Positions 35,661 to 42,843 of a stretch of 50,117 bases of DNA are shown here, piece after piece. Below the pieces are notes generated by a model, which saw nothing but the letters and a program-made list of their open reading frames with translations, was not told where the DNA came from and ran no database searches. Each line of letters begins with the position of its first letter. Position 1 is the stretch's first letter. Made by a program: the position numbers and the translations under genes. This DNA comes from Candidatus Baldrarchaeum yapensis. Its GTDB lineage: Archaea; Asgardarchaeota; Baldrarchaeia; Baldrarchaeales; Baldrarchaeaceae. The stretch is from contig JAEOSH010000011.1 in NCBI GenBank assembly GCA_016840465.1, positions 1 to 50,117 of the forward strand, in the 5' to 3' direction.

Positions 35661-35758
35661 AACGACACATTACAAATCGATGAAAAATTGAAATACGAAA
35701 ATGGGAAAAATATTGAACCTGGTCGGGCCGCCGGGATTCGAACCCGGGACCTGGCGGT

Positions 35759-35775
35759 ATCTGTCCGAGCAGGGG
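35759..35775 (-). other. tRNA-Tyr intron 2 (17 nt, canonical site 37/38)
   Basis: After intron 1 is removed, anticodon-loop bases CTGT (32-35) pair with ACAG at 35764-35761, and 3-nt bulges AGC and ATA flank this four-pair helix: a canonical bulge-helix-bulge at 37/38. The intron's inner helix is only CC/GG. The exon between the introns is A36-G37 (35777-35776). Confidence 0.65.
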
Positions 35776-35777
35776 CT

Positions 35778-35824
35778 ATTGCTCCTTGGGACCCTCTCTC
35801 ACACCACATCAAGGGTCCCAAGGT
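35778..35824 (-). other. tRNA-Tyr intron 1 (47 nt, non-canonical site 35/36)
   Basis: Contains a perfect 11-bp hairpin CCTTGGGACCC/GGGTCCCAAGG with an 18-nt loop. Flanking bases form a bulge-helix-bulge: 3-nt bulges GTA (35826-35824) and ATA (35779-35777) on either side of GGCT/AGCA (three Watson-Crick pairs, one G-A), closed by GGGC/GCCC outside. Cutting between the second and third bulge base leaves U35 joined to A36. Confidence 0.7.
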
Positions 35825-35861
35825 ACAGCCGCCCGCTCTGGCCAGGCTGAGCTACGGCCCG

Positions 35862-36281
35862 GGAGGATTTTCTTTTCTCTTCAGTTCCATCCTTATCTTT
35901 ACATTAGTGTTGGGTTAATATACTTTTTCTTGATGTAGGATGCAGAGGCTTTGCGATTTTATGGAGAGGTCTTGCCAATTAAGGGAGGAAATGATTATGG
36001 GTTTAAGCTTAGAGTTAACGGCATAAGTGGCAGAGAGGGCGTTTAATGGTCGCTTGAGTTATTATTATTAGTGATTGCTTTAATCACGAAGAGAGGATTG
36101 CAAGGTTGATTAAAGGATGATAGCTTACGGATCTAAGGGAGAACATAGGATTTTATATGGCGATGTAATGAGAGGTTGCGCTTTTAGAGGTCACACGTAT
36201 TTTTGTGCGGTACTGTTTCATTTTGTAACTTAAGCCAACACATCTATATCATGTTGATACAATTCTCTAGCGGGTGGTAGG
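35862..36281. other. 420-nt region without a recognisable gene
   Basis: It holds the probable tRNA promoter (near 35920, minus strand) and, close to the end, a TATA-like ATCTATATCATG (about 36243-36254) and GGTGGT ribosome site for the MBL gene. Between them is a 6-bp hairpin GTGATT/AATCAC (36071-36087) and only short open frames. I found no tRNA, no acceptable C/D box pair and no protein I would defend. Confidence 0.5.
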
Positions 36282-36980
36282 ATGGAGTTGTGCATTTTGA
36301 TAGATAATGCGGTTGCAAGACCCAAGGTGAGGAGCTGTTGGGGTTTGTCTATTGTGGGCGTTCATGCGGGGAGACAGTTTATTTTTGATGTTGGTCCCTC
36401 AATAAGCATTTTAAGACACAATGCCTCGGTTATGGGAATAGATTTGAGGAAGATGTCGTTTGTCGTGATAAGTCATTGGCATGCGGATCACAGCGGTGCC
36501 CTTTCGGAGTTTGTGAAGGAGTTTTGTCCTGGGTGTCCGGTTTATGTTCCCAGGCTGACGTGGGGTTCGGTGGTTCCGGAGGATTATATTGAGGTTAGGG
36601 AGGGGCGGAAGATAGCGCCAGGGGTTTACACCACTGGTTGTGTACCGCCGTTAGAGTTCTGCGAACAGGCCCTTGTGATCATGACGGAAGTTGGTGCATG
36701 TGTTTTGACGGGGTGTTCACATCCGGGTCTTCTTAGGATATTGGAGGCGGCGCGTGAGGTTTGTGGGGAGAACGTGTATGCCATTATTGGGGGTTTTCAC
36801 GGATTTGGTTCGAGCGAGGCGGAGAGGGAGGCCTTTATGAGATTTATTAGGGAGAACGGCACGGAGCTTGTGTGTCCATGTCATTGCAGCGGGGGTGCGA
36901 TAATAAGGTTTTTGGAGAGGAGGATGCCGGAGGTGTTGGTGGAGGGCGGTGTTGGCCGAGTTATAAGGATACCTAGATGA
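36282..36980 (+). CDS. Metallo-beta-lactamase-fold protein (COG1237 type)
   Basis: 232-aa MBL-fold hydrolase of the group often annotated from a pterin-linked synthase in methanopterin biosynthesis. Metal-site motifs: SHWHADHSGA (HxHxDH), TGCSHPG and GGFHGFG, plus CPCHCSG near the end. The opening MELCILIDNAVA with an early Asp-Asn pair and CWGLS also fits COG1237. The biochemical role of most members is not known. ATG 36282 follows GGGTGGTAGG; a TATA-like box lies about 32 nt before it. It overlaps the convergent GDT1-like gene by 8 bp. Confidence 0.85.
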   Translation: MELCILIDNAVARPKVRSCWGLSIVGVHAGRQFIFDVGPSISILRHNASVMGIDLRKMSFVVISHWHADHSGALSEFVKEFCPGCPVYVPRLTWGSVVPEDYIEVREGRKIAPGVYTTGCVPPLEFCEQALVIMTEVGACVLTGCSHPGLLRILEAAREVCGENVYAIIGGFHGFGSSEAEREAFMRFIRENGTELVCPCHCSGGAIIRFLERRMPEVLVEGGVGRVIRIPR

Positions 36981-37575
36981 TGCCTGTTACTAAGAGCGTT
37001 CCGAGTGTTATGAATATCGCGGCCGACAGTATTCTTATGTTTCTTTCGCCTATTTTCTCGCTGAGGGTTTTTCCGGCGATTGCGGTTATTCCGTTGATTG
37101 TGGCGAATGCGAGGACCGCACCTGTTATTACCATGAGTGGGTGGAGGAAGGTGGCGAAGATGAGGACCGAGATCCAAGTTTTATCGCCGATTTCAGACAA
37201 AAATGTAATTATGAAAGAAGAGATTATGACCGAGGCTGCAGTTGTCACCTCCCCCTTATCATTGCGGGTGGGGGGACCTTCCGTGCTTTTGTCTTTTTGA
37301 CTTATTGCTGATTTAAGTGTTGCCAGTCCCATGAGGATGAACACTACTCCGCCTATCTTTTTCAACAGCGTATAGTCCGCAACTATGGATGCGATGCTTC
37401 CAATGCAGACGCCAATTACTGTTGTGGCCGTTAATGCTAGGAACACGCCGATGAACACGTGCAAGCTACTTCTATACTTTCCCACGAGGGCGAGGGTAGC
37501 TAACCACGTCTTGTCCCCAAGCTCATCGATTGCCACTACCAAGAATACGATTAATGTGCTGAAGAGCTCTTCCAT
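36973..37575 (-). CDS. GDT1/TMEM165-family (UPF0016) membrane transporter
   Basis: 200-aa membrane protein with the two signature motifs of the Ca2+/H+ or Mn2+ antiporter family: DELGDKT near residue 17 and SEIGDKT near 123, each in the first helix of a three-helix repeat. A hydrophilic linker (SQKDKSTEGPPTRNDKGE) separates the halves. The first motif has Asp where Glu is usual. Expected role is divalent cation export. It begins 8 nt after the stop of the small GTPase gene, so the two are cotranscribed, an intriguing pair because eukaryotic TMEM165/Gdt1 is a Golgi protein; any functional link here is speculation. Confidence 0.9.
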   Translation of the reverse strand: MEELFSTLIVFLVVAIDELGDKTWLATLALVGKYRSSLHVFIGVFLALTATTVIGVCIGSIASIVADYTLLKKIGGVVFILMGLATLKSAISQKDKSTEGPPTRNDKGEVTTAASVIISSFIITFLSEIGDKTWISVLIFATFLHPLMVITGAVLAFATINGITAIAGKTLSEKIGERNIRILSAAIFITLGTLLVTGII

Positions 37576-37583
37576 GGGCGTCC

Positions 37584-38144
37584 CTATCCCTTGTGGGTTC
37601 TCTTAAGCATCTCGTTGATGAGCATGTTGAAGGCTTCGGAAACGTTGTATCCTGTCTTTGCGCTTGTTTCCACGTATTTAGAGAGGTTTAACTCTTTTAC
37701 TGCGTTTTCTCCTGCGCTTTCCGGAACCTTTCTCAGATCATTCATGTCGATCTTATTTCCGACCAGTATTATTGGTATGTTCTTGTCATAAGCCTCCTCT
37801 CTCAGCATATCTATCCATTCAGGTATCTTTTCGAGGGTGTCGGGGTTTGTAACGTCGAAAACTGCGAGTGCGCCATGTGCTCCCCTTATTATGTTGCGAA
37901 TGTGCCTAATAAATAGGTTCTTGAATTTTTCCTGTCCGCCGAGATCCCATATTTGCAGTTTTATCAGTTTGTCTCCCATGGGTATCGGTTTTGTTAAAAT
38001 GTCAACTCCAATTGTTGGCTTGTATTCTACGTCGAAGTATCCGTGGGCGTACCTTCTGCAGAGAGAAGTCTTGCCGACCCCCCATTCTCCCACTATCACA
38101 ACTTTTCTTAGGATTTTTGTCTTCTTTTCTTCACCTAAGGACAT
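37584..38144 (-). CDS. Rab/Ras-like small GTPase
   Basis: 186-aa GTPase with all five G motifs of the Ras superfamily: G1 GEWGVGKT (19-26), G2 Thr44 in YKPTIGVD, G3 WDLGGQE (66-72; Gln71 at the catalytic position), G4 NKID (130-133) and G5 TSAK (160-163). PTIGVD is the Rab-type switch I; WDLGGQE is between Rab (WDTAGQE) and Arf (WDVGGQ). There is no C-terminal prenylation Cys (ends KRTHKG) and no clear N-myristoylation site. I chose ATG 38144 behind GGGGAG rather than ATG 38162. It is cotranscribed with the GDT1-like gene. A roadblock protein and longin-like protein elsewhere in the window belong to families that regulate such GTPases. Confidence 0.9.
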   Translation of the reverse strand: MSLGEEKKTKILRKVVIVGEWGVGKTSLCRRYAHGYFDVEYKPTIGVDILTKPIPMGDKLIKLQIWDLGGQEKFKNLFIRHIRNIIRGAHGALAVFDVTNPDTLEKIPEWIDMLREEAYDKNIPIILVGNKIDMNDLRKVPESAGENAVKELNLSKYVETSAKTGYNVSEAFNMLINEMLKRTHKG

Positions 38145-38171
38145 CTTGACTCCCCGAATCATATTTTTTAA
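38145..38171. promoter_or_regulatory. Compact divergent promoter between the GTPase gene and an unknown gene
   Basis: Only 27 nt separate the two starts. The block ATATTTTTTAAG (about 38161-38172) reads as a TATA element in both directions; for the GTPase it sits about 25 nt before ATG 38144, so that mRNA may be leaderless. Confidence 0.35.
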
Positions 38172-38747
38172 GTGGGAGAGGGAACAGTTGTTGAACGATG
38201 CACATGCGTTCTTTTACGTGATGAGCAATTAATATTTGTTGTTACTCGAGTGTTGCAGAACGGTGGGGTGGAAGCCTTGGGAGTGAGCGAAAAGGAGGTC
38301 GCAAAGAAGGCATTTACGGAAGTATTGAGCGAGTTAGGCTTCAGGATCGAGGAGCCCAAGGTTAGTGGCGCAGATGTTTACGCGGTGAACGGCGATGAGT
38401 TGTATGTGATTCTTTCCGATAAGTGGGGCGAGAAAGTAAGGGAGGAGTTTAAGAGGTTTGAAGAACTTCAGGGTACTGTGAAGCGGGGCTATTGTGCGAT
38501 AGTCCTGTACTTTGACGCTCAGAAATCGATGTTAAGCGAGAGGGATCTTGATGACGCCCGAAGAGAAGCCGCATTGCATAGGGTCAACCTGATAGGATTT
38601 GAAGTTACTGGGAAAAAAGTATTTCCAATTGCGCTTTCATTTAAGGGAGCCCCTGACGCTCTCGTTTCTCGCATGATGAAGGATAGGCTCTTTGAGGCAT
38701 CGATTCGCCATCATGCGACCCTTTACCGGAAGTCTTCGGAGAAGTAA
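38172..38747 (+). CDS. Protein of unknown function, 191 aa
   Basis: Not recognised. Predicted mixed alpha/beta soluble protein: an N-terminal strand pair (CTCVLLRDEQLIFVVTRV), a helix around SEKEVAKKAFTEVLSELGF, a central region with ELYVILSDKWGEKV and CAIVLYFDAQ, and a C-terminal helix-rich part (LDDARREAALHRV, SRMMKDRLFEASIRHH). The codon pattern looks genuine. The GTG start at 38172 is uncertain: there is no ribosome site before it and the nearest A/T box would start transcription near 38190. It is divergent to the Rab-like GTPase and overlaps the DUF84 gene by 25 bp at the 3' end. Confidence 0.6.
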   Translation: MGEGTVVERCTCVLLRDEQLIFVVTRVLQNGGVEALGVSEKEVAKKAFTEVLSELGFRIEEPKVSGADVYAVNGDELYVILSDKWGEKVREEFKRFEELQGTVKRGYCAIVLYFDAQKSMLSERDLDDARREAALHRVNLIGFEVTGKKVFPIALSFKGAPDALVSRMMKDRLFEASIRHHATLYRKSSEK

Positions 38748-39283
38748 AGATTTGGGTTCATGCGTGGGACTAATGCCATAAGTACGGCTATTTCTGTCAA
38801 TCTCTGGCGGTTCATTAGATTCTTCGAAAGAAAGCCGATTGCTCCTTGTTTTTTCCCGAGGTTCTTTACGCCTGATATTTCATCCATGATGTTTCCTACT
38901 TCTTCTCCCCGTTCAAGTACTCGCTTTACCACGATGGGCGGGTACTCGAAGCCAGGGCCAGCACCTATGGTTATGGTACCTTTGTCATCGCAGATTGCAC
39001 AAAACTGCACATCGACATATCCGGTGATCGTAAATGGCATCTTCACTAGTCCCGCTTCTATCCCGACGCCAAATTTTGCACCGTTTACCACTCGAATAGC
39101 ATTCTTGGCTCTATTTACTGCGCCCTTTATCGTGGCCTCTAGACCTACAGGTTGTGAGCCCACACCTGACTCTACAGATACGGGAACCGCAATTATGTCC
39201 TCATGTAGGACCTCTTGGAATACCTTTTTTACGGCATTTACCTTTACGGGATTAGTTGAGCCTACTGCAACTACTATTGACAT
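38723..39283 (-). CDS. DUF84 inosine/xanthosine triphosphatase
   Basis: House-cleaning pyrophosphatase that removes ITP and XTP (YjjX/Maf-HAM1-like fold). The 186-aa protein begins MSIVVAVGSTNPVKVNAVKKVF, the diagnostic DUF84 nucleotide-binding start, then GLEATIKGAVNRAKNAI, FGVGIEAGLV and GAIGFLSKNLMNRQRL. The length is typical. ATG 39283 and GTG 39289 are both possible; GGCGGTG precedes. Tail-to-tail overlap of 25 bp with the unknown 191-aa gene; the SCP2-like gene ends 31 nt upstream of its start. Confidence 0.92.
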   Translation of the reverse strand: MSIVVAVGSTNPVKVNAVKKVFQEVLHEDIIAVPVSVESGVGSQPVGLEATIKGAVNRAKNAIRVVNGAKFGVGIEAGLVKMPFTITGYVDVQFCAICDDKGTITIGAGPGFEYPPIVVKRVLERGEEVGNIMDEISGVKNLGKKQGAIGFLSKNLMNRQRLTEIAVLMALVPRMNPNLYFSEDFR

Positions 39284-39314
39284 AATCACCGCCTTGTCTC
39301 CGACCTCCGAGGCA

Positions 39315-39887
39315 TTAACTTATTACTAGCACCTTAAAAAGATCTATATTGAAGTACCCTTTCTTTCTCAGATCATCGAGACCCTTTAGGAGGTGTATTT
39401 TTATCCTTCTCGTGTATTCGTCCTTCTTCATTTCCTCTTTTATCATATTAACCATTTCTATCAGACTTTGTGCATCTGCGAGCATTCCTGCAAAATCCTC
39501 AGACATTTTTATGAAAATATCGGGGTTTGATATTCTTCCCTCCTCCACCTTGAATATTTTCTGCCCGTGGTGTTCAAATGTTTTTATGTAGATAGGGGTT
39601 CCACCGACAAGCATCTGTATGGCTATCTCGCTATCTCTAAACTTAAAAAGTACCTCTGGGGTGTTGAGTAGCATATTGAGACGCCCTTTCAGGGTGTATC
39701 TCCTAATTACTGGCACATAGGCTGGTATCTCTATCGTTGGAGGAGCAGGTTGAGGTTTGATCTCCTTAACTTCAGGGAGTGGAGGTGTTCGAGTTGGTGG
39801 TGGCTGTATTGGTACCTCTTGAGTCTCCTGCCCCTCGGTGGGCTTCTTACTGACGAATTTCTTCAGCTTTTTGATAATGAATGACAT
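39315..39887 (-). CDS. Proline-rich protein with SCP2-like domain
   Basis: 190-aa protein. A basic N-terminus (FIIKKLKKFVSKK) is followed by a proline-rich linker (about residues 24-58, PPPTRTPPLPEV). The remaining ~125 residues look like a sterol-carrier-protein-2 fold: LFKFRDSEIAIQM, PIYIKTFEHHGQKIFKVEEG, NPDIFIKMSEDFAGMLAD and a helical end. In archaea such domains may bind lipids or act as scaffolds; the call is by pattern and moderate. A TATA box TATATATTTT near 39944 (minus) and a GGTGGTGAAC site fit ATG 39887. The basic tail could contact membrane or nucleic acid. Confidence 0.6.
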   Translation of the reverse strand: MSFIIKKLKKFVSKKPTEGQETQEVPIQPPPTRTPPLPEVKEIKPQPAPPTIEIPAYVPVIRRYTLKGRLNMLLNTPEVLFKFRDSEIAIQMLVGGTPIYIKTFEHHGQKIFKVEEGRISNPDIFIKMSEDFAGMLADAQSLIEMVNMIKEEMKKDEYTRRIKIHLLKGLDDLRKKGYFNIDLFKVLVIS

Positions 39888-39986
39888 CGTTCACCACCAG
39901 TAAACCACACTCTCGTAAATTGAAAGACAGAACACTCGGTATATATTTTTGGCTCACTATTTTCGTGACAGGGCGTTCTACGCAGT

Positions 39987-40781
39987 TTAAGATTTTTGTT
40001 TTTCGAGCACATCTTTCACCCGCTTCGAGATGAGATACGCGAAAACCGCCGCGTGCACCCCGTTATCTATATTTACAACCGCTAGTCCCGGAACGCAGGT
40101 TTGAAGCATCCCCATGAGGGCCGCGACGCCCCTTCCACCATAGCCGTATCCTGAGGATGATGGAACACCTATGACCGGAAGATCTACGAGGGACGCCACT
40201 ATCGATGGGAGTGCGCCCTCCATGCCCGCTATCACTATTATTACGTCGACATCTTCCATTATCATTTTCTTTAACGCCGGAAACAGTCTATGGATCCCCG
40301 CTATTCCCACATCATAGGCTGTAACGGTATCACAACCCAGTTCTTCGGATATTACCCTTGCCTCCTCCGCCACAGGTATATCGCTCGTGCCAGCGGCTAT
40401 TATACCTATCTTTCTCCCTATCTTTCTCGGCTTTGCATTCTTTCTCCTAACGATAACAATTCTTGCTTTTTCATGAACTTCTATCGTGTATTGATCCAAT
40501 GGTATTTCTTTTAAGATTGCGTCAATGTGCTCTTTCGATGCGCGCGATATTATTGCTCTTTCTTTCTCTTCAAGCACCTTTCTTACTATTAGTACTAAGT
40601 CTTCAGGAGATTTCCCCTCTGCAAGTATTATTTCCGGCGCTCCAGATCGCAATTCTCTAAGCACATCCATTTTCGCAATGTTTCCGATCTCGAGTATCTG
40701 TACGGCTTTTACCATCCGCTCGGCGCGCTCAATATCTATTTCCCCTCTAAGCAGTTTTTCCAGTATCTCCCGTATGCTCAA
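39987..40781 (-). CDS. larB: LarB, pyridinium biscarboxylate mononucleotide synthase
   Basis: First step of nickel-pincer nucleotide synthesis: carboxylates and hydrolyses nicotinic acid adenine dinucleotide to P2CMN. The 264-aa protein has a helical N-terminus and a C-terminal PurE-like fold: GIIAAGTSDIPVAEEA, TAYDVGIAGIHRL, IVIAGMEGALPSIVASL and GVPSSSGYGYGGRG. TTG 40781 follows GGAGGGCTGACC. larC is divergent, 80 nt away, with A/T-rich promoter elements between. A larE gene is not in the window, so the pathway must be completed elsewhere. Confidence 0.93.
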   Translation of the reverse strand: MSIREILEKLLRGEIDIERAERMVKAVQILEIGNIAKMDVLRELRSGAPEIILAEGKSPEDLVLIVRKVLEEKERAIISRASKEHIDAILKEIPLDQYTIEVHEKARIVIVRRKNAKPRKIGRKIGIIAAGTSDIPVAEEARVISEELGCDTVTAYDVGIAGIHRLFPALKKMIMEDVDVIIVIAGMEGALPSIVASLVDLPVIGVPSSSGYGYGGRGVAALMGMLQTCVPGLAVVNIDNGVHAAVFAYLISKRVKDVLEKQKS

Positions 40782-40861
40782 GGTCAGCCCTCCAGTACAT
40801 TATTATACTTCGCGCGTTCTTTCAATATGATCACTATGACTCATCGAGGTGCTCACTATAA

Positions 40862-42127
40862 ATGCCGCCGCAGAAAATCTTACTGGTGGATTGCCGATCC
40901 GCGGGAATCTCGGGTGATATGTTGCTCGGAGCGCTTATCGACCTCGGAGCAAATCGAAAATCGATATCCGAAACTCTAAATCTAATTCCTGACGTTGTTG
41001 AAACATGTAAAGAGTTTATCATTGAGTTTAGAGAGGTCAGAAGAGGGGGAGTAAGAGCCCTAAGTGTGGTTTTCAGGTATGAGGATCAACGAAGTGAGAT
41101 GTCCGGGGTCGATTTGATAAATTATGTGAAGAAACTTTGTAAGATCTCTAATTTGAGCGAGCGGGCGGTGGATTTCTGCGAAAGAGTTGCGAACACAATT
41201 GTACATGCCGAGGCAAAAATACATGGTGCGGCTCCGAGGGATGTACACCTCCACGAACTCGGTAGTGTAGACACGATCGCGGATATTGTGGGAGTTGCAT
41301 GTGCGTTGGACTCTTTAGGGGTCTTTAGCGGCGAGATCGCCATCTATGGAACTCCAGTTGCAATAGGTGGTGGTACTGTGAGGATCTCACACGGTGTCGT
41401 CAGCGTTCCCACGCCTGCCGTTTTGGAGATATTATCATCGAGGGCATATCCGTTCGTGGGTGGGCCCGTAGAGGGTGAGCTGACGACTCCTACGGGCGCG
41501 GCCCTCCTAGTAAATGTCGTTGAGAATATTGTCGATTTTTACCCCAGCATGGTGGTAGAGAGATACGGGTTTGGAGCAGGGTATAGGGACATTCGCGGAT
41601 TAGTTAACGTGCTTAGAGCAGTCATCGGAAGGCTTTATGACGTTAGCGAGTTTCTTAGTGATAACGTTTGCGTTCTTGAAACGAATGTGGACGACGCAAC
41701 AGGCGAGGTTATAGGCTATCTTATTGAAAAGGTCATGGAGGCGGGCGCGAGAGACGCTTCTGCAATGCCCATCATTATGAAAAAAGGAAGGCCTGCTTAT
41801 CTGTTGAGAGTAATCTGTGACCCTCATCTGGTAAACCGAATTACGCGAGTACTTATTGAGGAAAGCGGGACGCTTGGTGTCAGGATACTGAGGTATGTTG
41901 AGAGAAGAATACTGAACAGGGAAATTATACCCATCTGCGTGACCATATATGGCAAAACGTTTGACGCGAGAGTGAAGGTTGCACGTGATTCACAAGGCAG
42001 AATTATAAGGATAAAGGCAGAGTATGAGGATGCACGCAATATATCAAGGAAGACGGGAGTGCCTCTGAGGGAGGCCATCAGGAGAATCGAGGAAGAGGCC
42101 AGGAGGATGTTAAAGAGTATTAAGTGA
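40862..42127 (+). CDS. larC: LarC, nickel-pincer cofactor nickel insertase
   Basis: CTP-dependent cyclometallase that puts nickel into the pincer nucleotide used by lactate racemase-type enzymes. The 421-aa full-length protein opens with DCRSAGISGDMLLGALIDLGA, has HLHELGSVDTIADIVG (metal-binding His/Glu region), GGGTVRISHGVVSVP, GELTTPTGAALL and the C-terminal LETNVDDATGEVIGYL, MPIIMKKGRPAYLL and EYEDARNISRKTGVPLREA. ATG 40862 follows GAGGTG. It is a single frame, not the larC1/larC2 frameshift form seen in some bacteria. Ends overlapping the UDG gene by 8 bp. Confidence 0.95.
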   Translation: MPPQKILLVDCRSAGISGDMLLGALIDLGANRKSISETLNLIPDVVETCKEFIIEFREVRRGGVRALSVVFRYEDQRSEMSGVDLINYVKKLCKISNLSERAVDFCERVANTIVHAEAKIHGAAPRDVHLHELGSVDTIADIVGVACALDSLGVFSGEIAIYGTPVAIGGGTVRISHGVVSVPTPAVLEILSSRAYPFVGGPVEGELTTPTGAALLVNVVENIVDFYPSMVVERYGFGAGYRDIRGLVNVLRAVIGRLYDVSEFLSDNVCVLETNVDDATGEVIGYLIEKVMEAGARDASAMPIIMKKGRPAYLLRVICDPHLVNRITRVLIEESGTLGVRILRYVERRILNREIIPICVTIYGKTFDARVKVARDSQGRIIRIKAEYEDARNISRKTGVPLREAIRRIEEEARRMLKSIK

Positions 42128-42707
42128 AGCGCTCTATTATTTTTTTCAGTAGTTCAAAGTCCTCACGCAATACTTCCCTCAGCGGGGGTTTGTATAGCGC
42201 GGTGGCGGGATGATACGTTGGTAGTAGTATGAAACGCATCTTAAGGGTATTTATGCGAAAGATCCTTCCCCTGACGCGACTTATGTTGGCCGGCTTGAGT
42301 CCAAATTTGGACATTATGAATGTCGTGGCGTAGTTTCCAAGGGTGCATATTATTTTCGGGCGAATTATCTCAAGCTGTTTTTCAAGGTAAGGGGTACATG
42401 CTTTTATTTCCTCGGGAAGAGGATCCCTATTGTTGGGCGGGCGGCATTTGAGTACATTTGTTATATAAACATCTGATCTTTTCAAGTTTATATGCTCGAG
42501 CATTTGGTCAAGAACTCTCCCGGCCGCCCCACAGAACGGCCTTCCTTCCCTGTCCTCATTTGCGCCGGGAGCCTCCCCGATGAACATTACATACGTGTCG
42601 AGATTTCCTTCTCCAATGACGACGTTGGTTCTTGTTTTCCACAGGGGGCACTTGCGGCAGTTCTTTATTTGATCTATGAGTTGATTCATCAGGCATGCCT
42701 TATCCAT
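42120..42707 (-). CDS. Family 4 uracil-DNA glycosylase (4Fe-4S)
   Basis: Removes uracil from DNA, important at high temperature where cytosine deaminates quickly. The 195-aa protein has the family-4 signature: NCRKCPL (two cluster cysteines), GEAPGANEDREGRPFCGAAG (uracil-binding and catalytic loop), KCRPPNNRDPLPEEIKAC with the other two cluster cysteines, TLGNYA and the C-terminal TYHPAT loop with the conserved His. ATG 42707 is preceded by GTGGTG; an upstream GTG adds four residues. A TATA-like CCTTTAAATG near 42746 (minus) fits. Nucleotides 42720-42843 hold only this promoter. Confidence 0.96.
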   Translation of the reverse strand: MDKACLMNQLIDQIKNCRKCPLWKTRTNVVIGEGNLDTYVMFIGEAPGANEDREGRPFCGAAGRVLDQMLEHINLKRSDVYITNVLKCRPPNNRDPLPEEIKACTPYLEKQLEIIRPKIICTLGNYATTFIMSKFGLKPANISRVRGRIFRINTLKMRFILLPTYHPATALYKPPLREVLREDFELLKKIIERFT

Positions 42708-42843
42708 TGGGCACACCACTTAGTACTACTCTTCGATCTTCATTTAAAGGCTCTTATCATGTATTTATCCACACCCATGCGTATCATGCAGAATAATACG
42801 AGTTTCTATGAATATTAACTATGAATTGCTGCAGGTGCGGTTG

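Larger units (their letters stand above)
35720..35861 (-). tRNA. tRNA-Tyr (GTA) with two introns in the anticodon loop, CCA encoded
   Basis: Folds as a complete tRNA: acceptor CGGGCCG/CGGCCCG with seven Watson-Crick pairs, D stem GCTC/GAGC, anticodon stem GGCGG/CCGCC, T stem CCGGG/CCCGG with loop TTCGAAT. C1-G72 with A73 is the archaeal Tyr identity set and the anticodon is GTA. CCA (35722-35720) is in the gene. Sixty-four extra nucleotides lie in the anticodon loop. Removing two introns (35824-35778 and 35775-35759) gives loop CUGUAGA, the same as in the Methanocaldococcus tRNA-Tyr as I recall it; one 64-nt intron would give an unusual C37. The mature RNA is 78 nt with CCA. A TATA-like AGTATATTAAC near 35920 (minus strand) could be the promoter. 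Confidence 0.96.

Noticed and set aside
35759-35822. Single 64-nt intron at 37/38 in tRNA-Tyr
   Set aside because: Kept as the alternative; it leaves C37 and an inner helix of mostly G-U pairs, while the two-intron model restores the usual loop CUGUAGA.
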